A stretch of DNA of 10,847 bases, from NCBI GenBank assembly GCA_938003715.1, contig CALKYK010000555.1:1-10847 (forward strand). The letters run 5' to 3'. A program made the position numbers and the translations under genes. Source of the stretch: an uncultured Gammaproteobacteria bacterium (lineage in GTDB: Bacteria; Pseudomonadota; Gammaproteobacteria; Steroidobacterales; Woeseiaceae). The notes below the pieces were generated by a model that had not been told where the DNA came from, searched no databases, and saw nothing but the letters and a program-made list of their open reading frames with translations. This document shows positions 1 to 7,153 of this stretch, piece after piece. Numbering within the stretch: position 1 is the first letter of the stretch; each line of letters begins with the position of its first letter.

Positions 1-737
1 GGCTGCCACCTCTCTCACAGCGCCGCGACCCGCAAGCGACGGCCGCCAACGACGTCACGCCGGAGTCGATCGGCGAGGCGCTTCGCGATCCCGATCGACG
101 GCTGCTCGGCGCCGAGCAGGAAGCCTGGCTTCGCGACCGGTTGGCGGTGGCCGCAGGCACGACCTGGCAAGTGATTGGTCAGCAGATCAAGGTCGCGGGG
201 ATGGAATCCCCGGACCTCGAGCCGGTCGTCGATCCGGACGGCCCGTCGCGTTTCTCGAAACAACAGCTCATCGAGATCATCGACGCCAGCAAGAATCACG
301 GGCCGCAGTTCCTCGATACCTGGGAAGCCTACCCCTACGCCAAGGCGGATTTCCTGCGTGACCTCGACGAGCTGGGCGTCAATCCGGTCGTGCTGAGCGG
401 CGACCTGCATACGGGGCTGGCTGCGGACCTCGCACGCGAGCCCGGCGCCGATCCGGTTGCGGTGGAACTGATGACGCCAGCCGTGACGTCACCGGGCCTG
501 TCGACCTACCTGCCGGACCGCAGGCCGAACGGCGTCAGGGACGCCACGATGCAACAGAACCCGCACCTTCGCTACATGGACATCGAGAACCTCGGCTGCC
601 TTCAGATCGCGCCCAACAGTCAGCGATGTCCCTGCACCTGTTTCTGTGGTGATACGGCGACCGCCCGGATGTACACTCTCTCGGTTGGCCAGACGCTGTC
701 CGTGCAGGCCGGCCGCATCCGGGACGGCCTGGCCTGA
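1..737 (+). CDS. PhoD-like alkaline phosphatase, C-terminal part (5' end outside the window)
   Basis: The frame is open from base 3 to the stop at 735-737, giving about 244 residues; the N-terminus lies off the left edge. Family knowledge: PhoD enzymes are exported metal-dependent phosphomonoesterases/phosphodiesterases that release phosphate from organic esters. Visible PhoD features, in order, are LLGAEQEAWL (the conserved G-x-x-Q-x-x-WL segment), a WQVIGQQ stretch, DTWEAYP (the D-x-W-x-x-YP motif), VVLSGDLHTG at about 390-416 (metal-binding GD-x-H), and VELMTPAVTSPG. The distal end has a run of alternating cysteines at 627-647 (C-P-C-T-C-F-C) plus another Cys at 597-599, where I would expect aromatic residues. 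The catalytic N-terminal half cannot be checked. The gene converges on the next one with a 6-base gap. The family call is firm; the exact substrate is unknown. Confidence 0.9.
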   Translation, partial: LPPLSQRRDPQATAANDVTPESIGEALRDPDRRLLGAEQEAWLRDRLAVAAGTTWQVIGQQIKVAGMESPDLEPVVDPDGPSRFSKQQLIEIIDASKNHGPQFLDTWEAYPYAKADFLRDLDELGVNPVVLSGDLHTGLAADLAREPGADPVAVELMTPAVTSPGLSTYLPDRRPNGVRDATMQQNPHLRYMDIENLGCLQIAPNSQRCPCTCFCGDTATARMYTLSVGQTLSVQAGRIRDGLA

Positions 738-743
738 CGTCGC

Positions 744-1304
744 TCAGCGTTCGTCGCTGGCCGTCGCAAGTCCGGGAAGACCGTCAAGGCTCTTGCTGTT
801 CCGATTGCGGCGGTAAGCGAGAATTTCCTCCTCGCTTTGCTTCGCGAAATAGTTCGGCAACGAGTCGCGGTGCTTTTTGAAGTCGTACAGCGGCACGCCG
901 TAGCCGCAGGAATCCATGATGCGGTGCACCTTGATGCGAATGATGTTGCGCACTGCCGGCATCGTTGGAAACGCGCCCAGCAGTTCGTCGAATTCCGGTT
1001 CGTGAGGCTCGACCGGCGTGCCGGTGCCGTAAAAACGAAAGATTTTCGGTGGCCCGTCGAACGCACACATCATCAGGACGATACGACCGTTCTCTTTCAG
1101 GTGCGCCACGGTCTCGATGCCGCTGCCGCCGGTATCGGCATAGGCGAGTTCACGGGGTCCGATTACGCGCAGGCTGTCGAGGCCTTTCGGCGAACAGTTC
1201 ACATGGCCGTCCGCCGCAAGCGGCGCGGTTGCGACGAAGAAAACATGCTGGCGTGCCATCCATTTCTGAATGCCCGCGTCGATTTCCGTATATTCTTTAC
1301 CCAT
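744..1304 (-). CDS. Pyridoxamine 5'-phosphate oxidase family (FMN split-barrel) protein
   Basis: This is a 186-residue cytoplasmic protein of the PNPOx-like split-barrel superfamily, whose members bind FMN, F420 or heme and are usually oxidoreductases. The N-terminal half carries the barrel signature: a strand VFFVATAPLA, then DGHVNCSPKG at about residues 32-41, then LAYADTGGSGIETVAHLKENGRIVLMMC. The HVN-x-SPKG motif is typical of a subgroup annotated only as 'pyridoxamine 5'-phosphate oxidase family', so pyridoxal synthesis should not be assumed. A start 16 codons further upstream is open, but the ATG at 1304 follows a perfect AAGGAGG with a 9-base spacing, so I chose it. The gene is divergent from the glycosylase gene at 1379 and convergent with the phosphatase gene. 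The actual substrate cannot be read from the sequence. Confidence 0.88.
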   Translation of the reverse strand: MGKEYTEIDAGIQKWMARQHVFFVATAPLAADGHVNCSPKGLDSLRVIGPRELAYADTGGSGIETVAHLKENGRIVLMMCAFDGPPKIFRFYGTGTPVEPHEPEFDELLGAFPTMPAVRNIIRIKVHRIMDSCGYGVPLYDFKKHRDSLPNYFAKQSEEEILAYRRNRNSKSLDGLPGLATASDER

Positions 1305-1313
1305 GCCCTTCGA

Positions 1314-1320
1314 CCTCCTT
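1314..1320 (-). promoter_or_regulatory. Strong ribosome binding site that fixes the start at 1304
   Basis: On the minus strand these bases read AAGGAGG, a full Shine-Dalgarno match, 9 bases before ATG at 1304-1302. This rules in favour of the MGKEY start over the longer reading that begins at 1352. Confidence 0.8.
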
Positions 1321-1331
1321 GCGTACCTCCG

Positions 1332-1337
1332 AGTATA
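1332..1337 (-). promoter_or_regulatory. Possible -10 element for the split-barrel gene
   Basis: The minus strand reads TATACT here, one mismatch from TATAAT, 28 bases before the start codon. I do not find a convincing -35 hexamer at 16-18 bases, so the promoter is only a suggestion. The 74-base spacer 1305-1378 must also contain the promoter of the divergent gene at 1379, for which I see no clear hexamers. Confidence 0.25.
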
Positions 1338-1378
1338 CGATCGGTCGGCCAACTGCGACCTGAACAGACCCGGAGAAA

Positions 1379-2587
1379 ATGCCGCCTAGAACCATCGCGA
1401 TCGAGCAGGCGCGGCGCATCGCGCTGGCGGCGCAGGGATTCGACCGGCCTCGACCCGGCTCGACAGTCAACGCGGGCCACATCCGCAACGTCATTCGTCG
1501 CCTGAAGCTGCTGCAGATCGATTTCGTCAACGTCCTGGTTCCGGCACACCAGATGGTGGTCTTTTCGCGTCTCGGGCCTTACGAGCCCACATGCTTCGAT
1601 CGCGCGGTGTACCGGGACGGGCACTTCACCGAGCAGTGGGCGCACGAAGCATCGATTGTGCCGATCGACCTGTGGCCGATCCTGGAGCATCGCCGGCAGG
1701 ACTGGCGCCCGTATCCCCAGAGCCCGATCATGAGGCTCAGAAACCGGTCCAAGTATCTCGAGCAAGTTATTAATTTAATACGAGATAACGGCTCCGTAAC
1801 TTCGCAGGATCTGCCGCCCGTGCCCGGCCCGGCCCGGCGTCCGGGTGACTGGCACCGATCGGTACCGCGGTGGGCGCTCGAGTATCACTTCGGTGGCGGC
1901 CAGCTCGCGGTCCGCGAGCGCCTCGCCAACTTCCAGCGCGTCTATGACCTGCCGGAACGGGTCGTGCCGGACAGGTATCGCGAGCAACGGGTCGATCGCG
2001 AAGAGGCACAGCGCGAGCTGCTGCGACGCTCCGCCGCCGCCTGCGGCATCGGAACGCTGCAGGATCTCGCGGACTATTTCCGCATGTCGCCCAGGGATGC
2101 GGCGCCGCGTGTCGAAGAACTCGTCGAGGCGGGCGAGCTCGAAGTCGTCGACGTGGCGGGCTGGCGGGCACCCGCCTATCGGCACAGTGCGGCGCGGTCA
2201 CCCCGGCGCATCCGCGGGGCTCGCCTGCTGTCGCCTTTCGATCCTCTGATCTGGTACCGACCGCGTACCGAACGCCTGTTCGAGTTTCACTACCGCATCG
2301 AAATCTACGTGCCGGCCAATAAGCGCCGCTGGGGCTATTACGTGCTGCCGTTCCTGCTCGACGAACAGGTCGTGGCCCGCGTCGACCTCAAAGCCGACCG
2401 GCAGTCCGGCATACTGCGCGTGCAGGCTGCGCACGAGGAAGAGGGCATCGACAGGGACCGTACCGCCGAGGCGCTGGCCTCTGAACTCCGGTTGCTCGCC
2501 GACTGGCTGGGTCTCGAGAGCATACGTGTCGGCCGGCGCGGCTCGTTCGCGAAGGCGCTTGCCGCCGCCGTCCGAGTCGTACAGTGA
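1379..2587 (+). CDS. AlkX/YcaQ-type DNA glycosylase (winged-helix AlkZ-like family)
   Basis: This 402-residue protein belongs to the HTH_42 (YcaQ/AlkZ) family, built of tandem winged-helix domains plus a C-terminal beta barrel. Family knowledge: AlkZ of Streptomyces unhooks azinomycin crosslinks and E. coli YcaQ (AlkX) acts on nitrogen-mustard crosslinks and N7-alkyl lesions. Visible features are LLQIDFVNVL with a Q46-x-D48 motif, the QxD type associated with the AlkX branch; FSRLGPYE; EQWAHEASIVP at about residues 84-94; and RLLSPFDPLIWYR near residues 280-292, the conserved SPFDPL-x-W-x-R segment. Length is normal for the family. A GGAG at 1372-1375 sits only 3 bases before the ATG. It may protect the cell from alkylation or crosslinking damage; no toxin biosynthesis genes lie nearby, so a housekeeping role is more likely than self-resistance. 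Confidence 0.88.
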   Translation: MPPRTIAIEQARRIALAAQGFDRPRPGSTVNAGHIRNVIRRLKLLQIDFVNVLVPAHQMVVFSRLGPYEPTCFDRAVYRDGHFTEQWAHEASIVPIDLWPILEHRRQDWRPYPQSPIMRLRNRSKYLEQVINLIRDNGSVTSQDLPPVPGPARRPGDWHRSVPRWALEYHFGGGQLAVRERLANFQRVYDLPERVVPDRYREQRVDREEAQRELLRRSAAACGIGTLQDLADYFRMSPRDAAPRVEELVEAGELEVVDVAGWRAPAYRHSAARSPRRIRGARLLSPFDPLIWYRPRTERLFEFHYRIEIYVPANKRRWGYYVLPFLLDEQVVARVDLKADRQSGILRVQAAHEEEGIDRDRTAEALASELRLLADWLGLESIRVGRRGSFAKALAAAVRVVQ

Positions 2588-2605
2588 TTGCGTGATGTCG
2601 CCGGC

Positions 2606-4024
2606 TCAGGGCGCCGGCTGCGTGTATTCGTCGATCACGGCCTCTACCGCATCGCTGCAAACGCGGCAGAAATCGGTCGTGCGCGTAAACATGATGCAGT
2701 TCATTTCCGAGCGGTAATACCCGGCGGCCTGGTACATCGCGCCTTCGAATGCACCGATAGCGTCGCGGTACGGCGCCGCTGAAAACAAGCCCTCGACAAT
2801 GCGCTGGTTCTCCGTGAACAGGGCATTCATCTCCGATTCGGGCACGTTTCTCGCCCTCATGTCGGCACGCCGTGCCTGGTACGCGAGCGAATGTTTCTCG
2901 AACGCGTCTTTCGGCCACGGCGTCGGCATTGGCGTTTCCGGCTCGACGAGATGCCGCCATTTCAGCGTAGACGGGTCGAGCAGGGCGGTCACGTTGGGCT
3001 CGTACGGCTCGACGATGTGCGTGGGCGGTTCGTAGGCAACCGAACTCGTATAGTACTCGTCAGCCAGACCGGCGAAGTGATGGGCGAACTCGTGCACGAA
3101 CAGGTATCCGGCCCAGGCACCGTTGGCAGCCGCGGTGCTGTACAGGCCGTAGATGCCTCCGCCGCCGTATGTCTCGCTGTTGGTCAGGATCTCGACGAAA
3201 TCGTAGGGGACCGAGGATGCGACGCGCCGCCAGTCCTGGTTCTGGAACGTCAGCACGTAGCGCTCACTGCGAAACGCGTCATAGGTCGCGCCGAGCGGCG
3301 AATCGCGATACAGGCCCGTGGACGGACGCGACACGCCCGACTGTGCGGCGGGCGGCGCCAGCGCCCAGACGTTGAAATCGGTGCGCCGCCGGTCGAACGG
3401 CGGCGTCGTTAGCAGAAGGTCCGTGAGCTCGCGCGCGGTTGCCAAAAACCGGTCCTGCTCCGAAGGCGTATAGCCGTCTCCGAGCAAAAGTACATCGACT
3501 TTTTCAGGAGACGGGCCGTTGATCTCGATCGGCACGACGTGCTCCCGGTACAGCGCCTGCTCGCGATGAACGAGGTATTCGCTCGCGTCGAGCCGGATCC
3601 GCCACACTTCGTCGAAACCGTTTTCGGCATTGCGCTTTTTCATGACGAGATCGAACTCGCCCTCCGGCGCAGGAAAGCGCACGGACTCGTGAAAGCTGCG
3701 CCGGATCTCGCGCGCCTCGCCGGTCGTTTCCCACTCGCCATAAATGCTGCTGAAGCTGCGCGACCAGGCGACCGAATCGGCACCGGGAACGTGGATTTCG
3801 AAAGCGTATTTCCCGCGCAGCGTCGTATCGACCGGCTGGGCGAGGTTACCGGAGAAGGGCAGCGGTTCGAGGACCAGCCGATCGAGACTGAAGTGCTCCT
3901 CGTCGTGATCGCCGCTGTGAAAATAGTCGAGCCGCATCGTTTGCGGCACTTCGGCAAAAGTGGCGTCGGCCAGTGCGCCGAGAATCACTCGCTGCAAGAA
4001 GAACAGCCGTAGGGGATTTTGCAT
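2606..4024 (-). CDS. M64 family (IgA-peptidase-like) zinc metallopeptidase
   Basis: A protein of 472 residues from the ATG at 4024. Residues about 28-145 match the M64 N-terminal beta domain (TMRLDYFHSGD..., then SRSFSSIYGEWETTGEA and FHESVRFPAP). Residues about 165-465 are the peptidase, with the zinc site HEFAHHFAGLADEYY at 311-325 (H311, E312, H315, then D322-E323-Y324) and a C-terminal cysteine set (C443, C453, C456). The family is named after a clostridial IgA protease, but most environmental members have unknown substrates. Residues 1-24 look like a weak signal peptide: a positive start, then a hydrophobic run broken by R12, ending ATFA. The start overlaps the upstream oxidoreductase by 40 bases. 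A GTG at 3988 that overlaps its stop as GTGA is an alternative, but it would leave almost no signal peptide. Confidence 0.88.
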   Translation of the reverse strand: MQNPLRLFFLQRVILGALADATFAEVPQTMRLDYFHSGDHDEEHFSLDRLVLEPLPFSGNLAQPVDTTLRGKYAFEIHVPGADSVAWSRSFSSIYGEWETTGEAREIRRSFHESVRFPAPEGEFDLVMKKRNAENGFDEVWRIRLDASEYLVHREQALYREHVVPIEINGPSPEKVDVLLLGDGYTPSEQDRFLATARELTDLLLTTPPFDRRRTDFNVWALAPPAAQSGVSRPSTGLYRDSPLGATYDAFRSERYVLTFQNQDWRRVASSVPYDFVEILTNSETYGGGGIYGLYSTAAANGAWAGYLFVHEFAHHFAGLADEYYTSSVAYEPPTHIVEPYEPNVTALLDPSTLKWRHLVEPETPMPTPWPKDAFEKHSLAYQARRADMRARNVPESEMNALFTENQRIVEGLFSAAPYRDAIGAFEGAMYQAAGYYRSEMNCIMFTRTTDFCRVCSDAVEAVIDEYTQPAP

Positions 4025-5379
4025 ATCGCCGTCTGCAGTTCGATGGGCCTGGCGTCGTAGAAGCGGCTCAGCCTGAACGGCTCGAGATCGATGTCACTGT
4101 GGGCGCCGGTGAGCAGCGCGGCAAGCGCCTTGCCGGCGCCCGGGCCGATACCGAAGCCGTGGCCGCTCAGTCCCGTCGCCACGTAAAAACCGCCCGCGTC
4201 GCCGACTTCGCCGATCACCGGCACGACGTCCGGCGTCGTCTCCACCATGCCGGCCCACGACTCGACGATCGGCGTGTCGGCGAGCGCAGGGAAAACAGTG
4301 TCGAGGTTGCGCCGGATTTGCTTCAGGATGCGCGGGCTCGGATCCGGGTTCAGTACCCGGTGCGTCTCGAATGGCGACGGCTTGTCGAGCGGCCAGCGCG
4401 TCGGCATGCGCAGCTCGTCGAAGAAATCGCGGCCGAATCGCAACCGCAGCACACCGATTTCCTTCTTCAGCGCCGGCAGGAACTTGAACGCGTAGCGAAA
4501 CGTCGACGGCGTGAGTCCGTGATCGAGCACGGAGCCGTGCGCCACCGTGTAGCCACCGTCCTGGCGCTTGCGAATGCCTATCCGATCATCGAACAGGTTG
4601 CCGTCGAGCACATCCGGCCCCGGTGCCGTCCTCGCTACAGTGCCGCGGACGCGAAGCTGTGGCAGCGAGATGCCGAGAGCGCGGCAGAACATCGACGTCC
4701 AGGCACCGGCCGCGCACAGCACGGTCGACGTGCGAATCCTGCCGTGCTCCGTGACGACCGTGGCGATGCGGCCCGCTTCGGTTTCGACACCGCGAACGGC
4801 GCAGGACGTGAGAATCGTTGCGCCATTGCGCGACGCGGCCCGGGCAATCGCCGGTGCCGCCTTGTGCGGCTCGGCACGACCGTCGCTCGGTGTATACAGC
4901 GCCCCGCGCCAGTCGACCGTCGCACCGGCGACGATTTTTTTCATCTCGTTGCCGTCGATCACGCGCGTGTCGACACCGAATTCTTTCGCTGCCGCGACCC
5001 AGGCGTAGTATTCCTCCATCTGGCTGTCGGTTTCCGCGGTGAACAGGCACCCGCCCTGCGTGAAGCCGACGTCCGCTTCGATCTCGTAGGATAGGTTTCG
5101 CCAGATGCGCATCGCTTCGAGCATCATCGGCATTTCCCGGAGATCGCGACCTTGCTGCCGCACCCAGCCCCAGTTCCTGCCCGACTGTTCTCCAGCGATG
5201 TAGCCCTTCTCGCACAGAACGACCTGCACGCCCTTGCGAGCGAGAAACCACGCGGTCGAAACGCCGACGATGCCGCCTCCGATGATCACGACGTCCGCCT
5301 GTGCCGGAACGGATGGCGGTGGATGCAGCGCGCCACTCCATGTGCTCGCCACGATCTTGTCGTTATTATTCGCTTCCAT
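3985..5379 (-). CDS. FAD-dependent oxidoreductase, DAO (D-amino acid/glycine oxidase-like) family
   Basis: A 464-residue flavoenzyme. The dinucleotide-binding fold is clear: VVIIGGGIVGVSTAWFLARKG (G34-x-G36-x-x-G39) followed by the acidic residue E57 in VVLCEKG. A conserved SGRNWGWVRQQGRD block follows at about 66-79, and the C-terminal FAD-contact segment GFYVATGLSGHGFGIGPGAGKALA lies near residues 400-425. Family knowledge: relatives oxidise amines or amino acids (DadA, sarcosine or glycine oxidase types). No feature here fixes the substrate. The start has AAGG with a 5-base spacing (TAAGGTATCTATG), and a perfect TATAAT lies about 31 bases upstream. After the usual family end (RFYDARPIEL) the reading continues through a short tail with three cysteines, which overlaps the start of the peptidase gene. 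The two genes are probably co-transcribed. Confidence 0.9.
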   Translation of the reverse strand: MEANNNDKIVASTWSGALHPPPSVPAQADVVIIGGGIVGVSTAWFLARKGVQVVLCEKGYIAGEQSGRNWGWVRQQGRDLREMPMMLEAMRIWRNLSYEIEADVGFTQGGCLFTAETDSQMEEYYAWVAAAKEFGVDTRVIDGNEMKKIVAGATVDWRGALYTPSDGRAEPHKAAPAIARAASRNGATILTSCAVRGVETEAGRIATVVTEHGRIRTSTVLCAAGAWTSMFCRALGISLPQLRVRGTVARTAPGPDVLDGNLFDDRIGIRKRQDGGYTVAHGSVLDHGLTPSTFRYAFKFLPALKKEIGVLRLRFGRDFFDELRMPTRWPLDKPSPFETHRVLNPDPSPRILKQIRRNLDTVFPALADTPIVESWAGMVETTPDVVPVIGEVGDAGGFYVATGLSGHGFGIGPGAGKALAALLTGAHSDIDLEPFRLSRFYDARPIELQTAICKIPYGCSSCSE

Positions 5380-5410
5380 AGATACCTTACGCTCGTTCCG
5401 GGCGACCGGG

Positions 5411-5416
5411 ATTATA
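5411..5416 (-). promoter_or_regulatory. Perfect -10 box for the oxidoreductase-peptidase operon
   Basis: The minus strand reads TATAAT at 5416-5411. Transcription would start near 5404, giving a short leader containing the AAGG ribosome site before ATG at 5379. No good -35 hexamer is present at 16-18 bases, so the promoter may need an activator or may not be used. Confidence 0.4.
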
Positions 5417-5465
5417 GCGACACGCCACGTTGCGCCGATACAGCCGACACCAGGGATCCTGAAGC

Positions 5466-6344
5466 ATGTCGAATTCTTCCGCAGTCCGCCTCATCATCGA
5501 GCCGAAAGTACGCAGCATCGGCGAACTCGACGTTCGCCGCGCCCTGCCGGACGCGCGGCAGAGGCGGGTAGGCCCGTTCGTGTTTTTCGATCACTTCGGC
5601 CCGGTGGATTTCGCGCCCGGGTCCGGGGTCAACGTGCGCCCGCACCCGCACATCGGGCTCGCGACCATTACCTGGCTTTTTGCCGGAACGATCGTGCACA
5701 GGGACAGCCTGGGGTTCGTGCAGCCCATCGAGCCCGGCGCCGTCAACTGGATGACGGCGGGGCGGGGCATCGTGCACTCCGAGCGCTCGCCGCCGGAGCA
5801 GGTGCAGGAGGGTTCGCACGTGCACGGTATCCAGACCTGGGTTGCACTGCCAGTCGAGGCGGAGGAATGCGAACCCCGTTTCGAACACTACCCGGCGGAG
5901 CAGATTCCCGCAGAGACGAGGGACGGCGTCAGACTGTGCGTGGCAGTCGGCGAGATCGCCGGGCTGCGTTCGCCCGTCAGACCGGAGAGCGAGACCGTAC
6001 TCGCGCAGGTCGATCTCGAGGCTGACAGCCGGTGGATTGTGCCGGCCGGATTCGACGAGCTGGCTATTTACGTCGTTGACGGAACAATCGAATGCGCCGG
6101 TGACATCGTGCCGGCTTCCAGCATGGCGATACTGGACTCGGGGAATGCCACCGAGCTCGTCGCCCGAGAGGCATCGAGGATGATCCTGATCGGCGGAGCG
6201 AGCCTGCCGGGCAAGCGCACGGTGTGGTGGAATTTCGTCAGCTCGTCGAGGGACCGCATCGAGAAAGCCAAGCAGGACTGGAAGGAAGGTCGATTCGATC
6301 CCGTGCCCGGCGAGCACGACTCGATACCGTTGCCGAGCGACTGA
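5466..6344 (+). CDS. Pirin family protein
   Basis: A 292-residue bicupin of the pirin family, probably cytoplasmic. The N-terminal cupin holds the metal ligands: RPHPHIGLAT gives H60 and H62, and GIVHSER gives H104 and E106, matching the His-His-His-Glu set of human and bacterial pirins. Other family landmarks are GPFVFFDHFGP at 36-46, GAVNWMTAGRG at 91-101, and the C-terminal WWNFVSSSRDRIEKAKQDW. Family knowledge: some pirins show quercetin 2,3-dioxygenase activity and others modulate metabolic enzymes; the role in a given bacterium is seldom known. The ATG at 5466 follows AGGG with a 10-base gap. The gene is divergent from the flavoenzyme operon across an 86-base spacer. Length and motifs are complete, with no sign of damage. 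Confidence 0.93.
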   Translation: MSNSSAVRLIIEPKVRSIGELDVRRALPDARQRRVGPFVFFDHFGPVDFAPGSGVNVRPHPHIGLATITWLFAGTIVHRDSLGFVQPIEPGAVNWMTAGRGIVHSERSPPEQVQEGSHVHGIQTWVALPVEAEECEPRFEHYPAEQIPAETRDGVRLCVAVGEIAGLRSPVRPESETVLAQVDLEADSRWIVPAGFDELAIYVVDGTIECAGDIVPASSMAILDSGNATELVAREASRMILIGGASLPGKRTVWWNFVSSSRDRIEKAKQDWKEGRFDPVPGEHDSIPLPSD

Positions 6345-6417
6345 TCCCACACCGCTGCGGCCGTGCGCCGTGACACTATACCGGCGTCAACCTGCAGGAT
6401 ACTGCGGTCACCCCGAA

Positions 6418-6445
6418 TTGCCCCGGGTGTCGCAGGACCGATATT
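6418..6445 (+). promoter_or_regulatory. Weak candidate promoter for the lipoprotein gene
   Basis: TTGCCC at 6418-6423 and GATATT at 6440-6445 are 16 bases apart, each matching 4 of 6 consensus positions. Transcription would begin near 6453, leaving only about 12 bases before the ATG at 6465, which has no Shine-Dalgarno match. The rest of the 120-base gap 6345-6464 shows nothing I can name. Confidence 0.22.
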
Positions 6446-6464
6446 TGCGTATCCTTCAACAGCA

Positions 6465-7064
6465 ATGGCACTGACGATACGAACCGGCTGGCTGGCTTTG
6501 CTGCTGCTCGTCGCCTGCGCTCCGCGGGAGGCGCTGGTATCGCGAGACGCTGCCGTTCCTGCCGACGTCGACCTGTCCGGAAATTGGGTGATCCGCGACG
6601 CGGGAGAAGAGCGTCGCCTGCGCGAAGCGATTCGCCGCACGGACGGCGTCAGCGACGACGAACTCTTTCGCCGGCCCGATGCGATCCAGAATTCGCGGGA
6701 TCGCCGCGCCGCAGACAGGCGGACCAAGGCCGGACTGGTACATGTCTTCATCGAGACCGGCAATTCACTCAAGGTGACGCAGACAGAGCACGGGCTGTTC
6801 ATCAGCTTCGATCGCTCGGTAGTCGAGGAATTTCGTTTCGGCGAGAACCGGATGGTCAGCGTCGGCGAGGTCGAAGCACAACGCGTTACCGGGTGGGAAG
6901 GGGACACTCTGGTCGTGGAAACCCTCGACCGCAACCGCATGAAGCTGACCGAGCGCTTTCGCCTGCGTGACGGCGGCCGCGTGCTCGAGCGCCAGATCAT
7001 CCTGCGCAGCCGCGACCTCGAGGAAGAAACGATCGTCCAGCTGTTCGATCGCGTCGCGTCGTGA
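6465..7064 (+). CDS. Small outer-membrane lipoprotein of unknown function
   Basis: I do not recognise a named family. The reading from ATG 6465 gives 199 residues starting with a lipoprotein signal: a positive n-region with R6, a hydrophobic stretch, and the lipobox L15-V16-A17-C18. The residue after Cys is Ala, not Asp, which favours the outer membrane. Frame-open sequence extends upstream to 6363, but that would bury the signal peptide, so the later start is preferred. The mature part has DVDLSGNWVIRD at about 35-45, a charged Arg-rich helix-like stretch at about 46-90, then beta-strand-like sequence with LKVTQTEHGLFISF and GWEGDTLVVET at about 143-153. The SGxW opening and GWEGDxLVVET resemble lipocalin-like single-barrel proteins common in environmental bacteria; this is an impression. 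It may be transcribed separately from the pirin gene 120 bases upstream. Confidence 0.75.
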   Translation: MALTIRTGWLALLLLVACAPREALVSRDAAVPADVDLSGNWVIRDAGEERRLREAIRRTDGVSDDELFRRPDAIQNSRDRRAADRRTKAGLVHVFIETGNSLKVTQTEHGLFISFDRSVVEEFRFGENRMVSVGEVEAQRVTGWEGDTLVVETLDRNRMKLTERFRLRDGGRVLERQIILRSRDLEEETIVQLFDRVAS

Positions 7065-7067
7065 AAA

Positions 7068-7133
7068 GACGCCGGAGACGGAAAAGATAATACCCGGCGG
7101 GAAAAAGGCTTACCAAACTCCGCCCCCGGCGTC
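7068..7133. terminator. Possible stem-loop between convergent genes
   Basis: GACGCCGG at 7068-7075 is exactly complementary in inverted order to CCGGCGTC at 7126-7133, with a 50-base loop that contains a smaller CCCGGCGGG element. It lies between the lipoprotein stop (7064) and the tonB stop (7154), where a bidirectional terminator would be expected. There is no T-run after either arm, and the loop is long, so support is weak. Confidence 0.2.
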
Positions 7134-7153
7134 AGCACTCGATTGATCCGTTT

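Noticed and set aside
1305..1352. N-terminal extension of the split-barrel protein from ATG 1352
   Set aside because: It would place the perfect AAGGAGG ribosome site inside the coding region; the extension is basic and not family-like.
2600..2618. GCCGGC repeat hairpin (GCCGGC-N7-GCCGGC) at the convergent ends of the glycosylase and peptidase genes as a terminator
   Set aside because: It is partly inside the peptidase coding end, the arms are self-palindromic GC runs common in this DNA, and no T-run follows on either strand.
3973..5094. Long open frame of 373 codons on the plus strand
   Set aside because: It runs antisense to the well-supported FAD oxidoreductase gene; its translation is Arg-rich and low in family-like motifs, as expected from GC-rich mirror frames.
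5383..5388. ATACCT half-site before the flavoenzyme gene, similar to the PadR operator arm
   Set aside because: No matching AGGTAT arm or GAAGT core follows at the right spacing; a single six-base match is expected by chance.
5412..7138. Two long minus-strand open frames opposite the pirin and lipoprotein genes
   Set aside because: Both are mirror frames of genes with clear motifs and starts, with Arg/Ser-rich translations and no ribosome sites.
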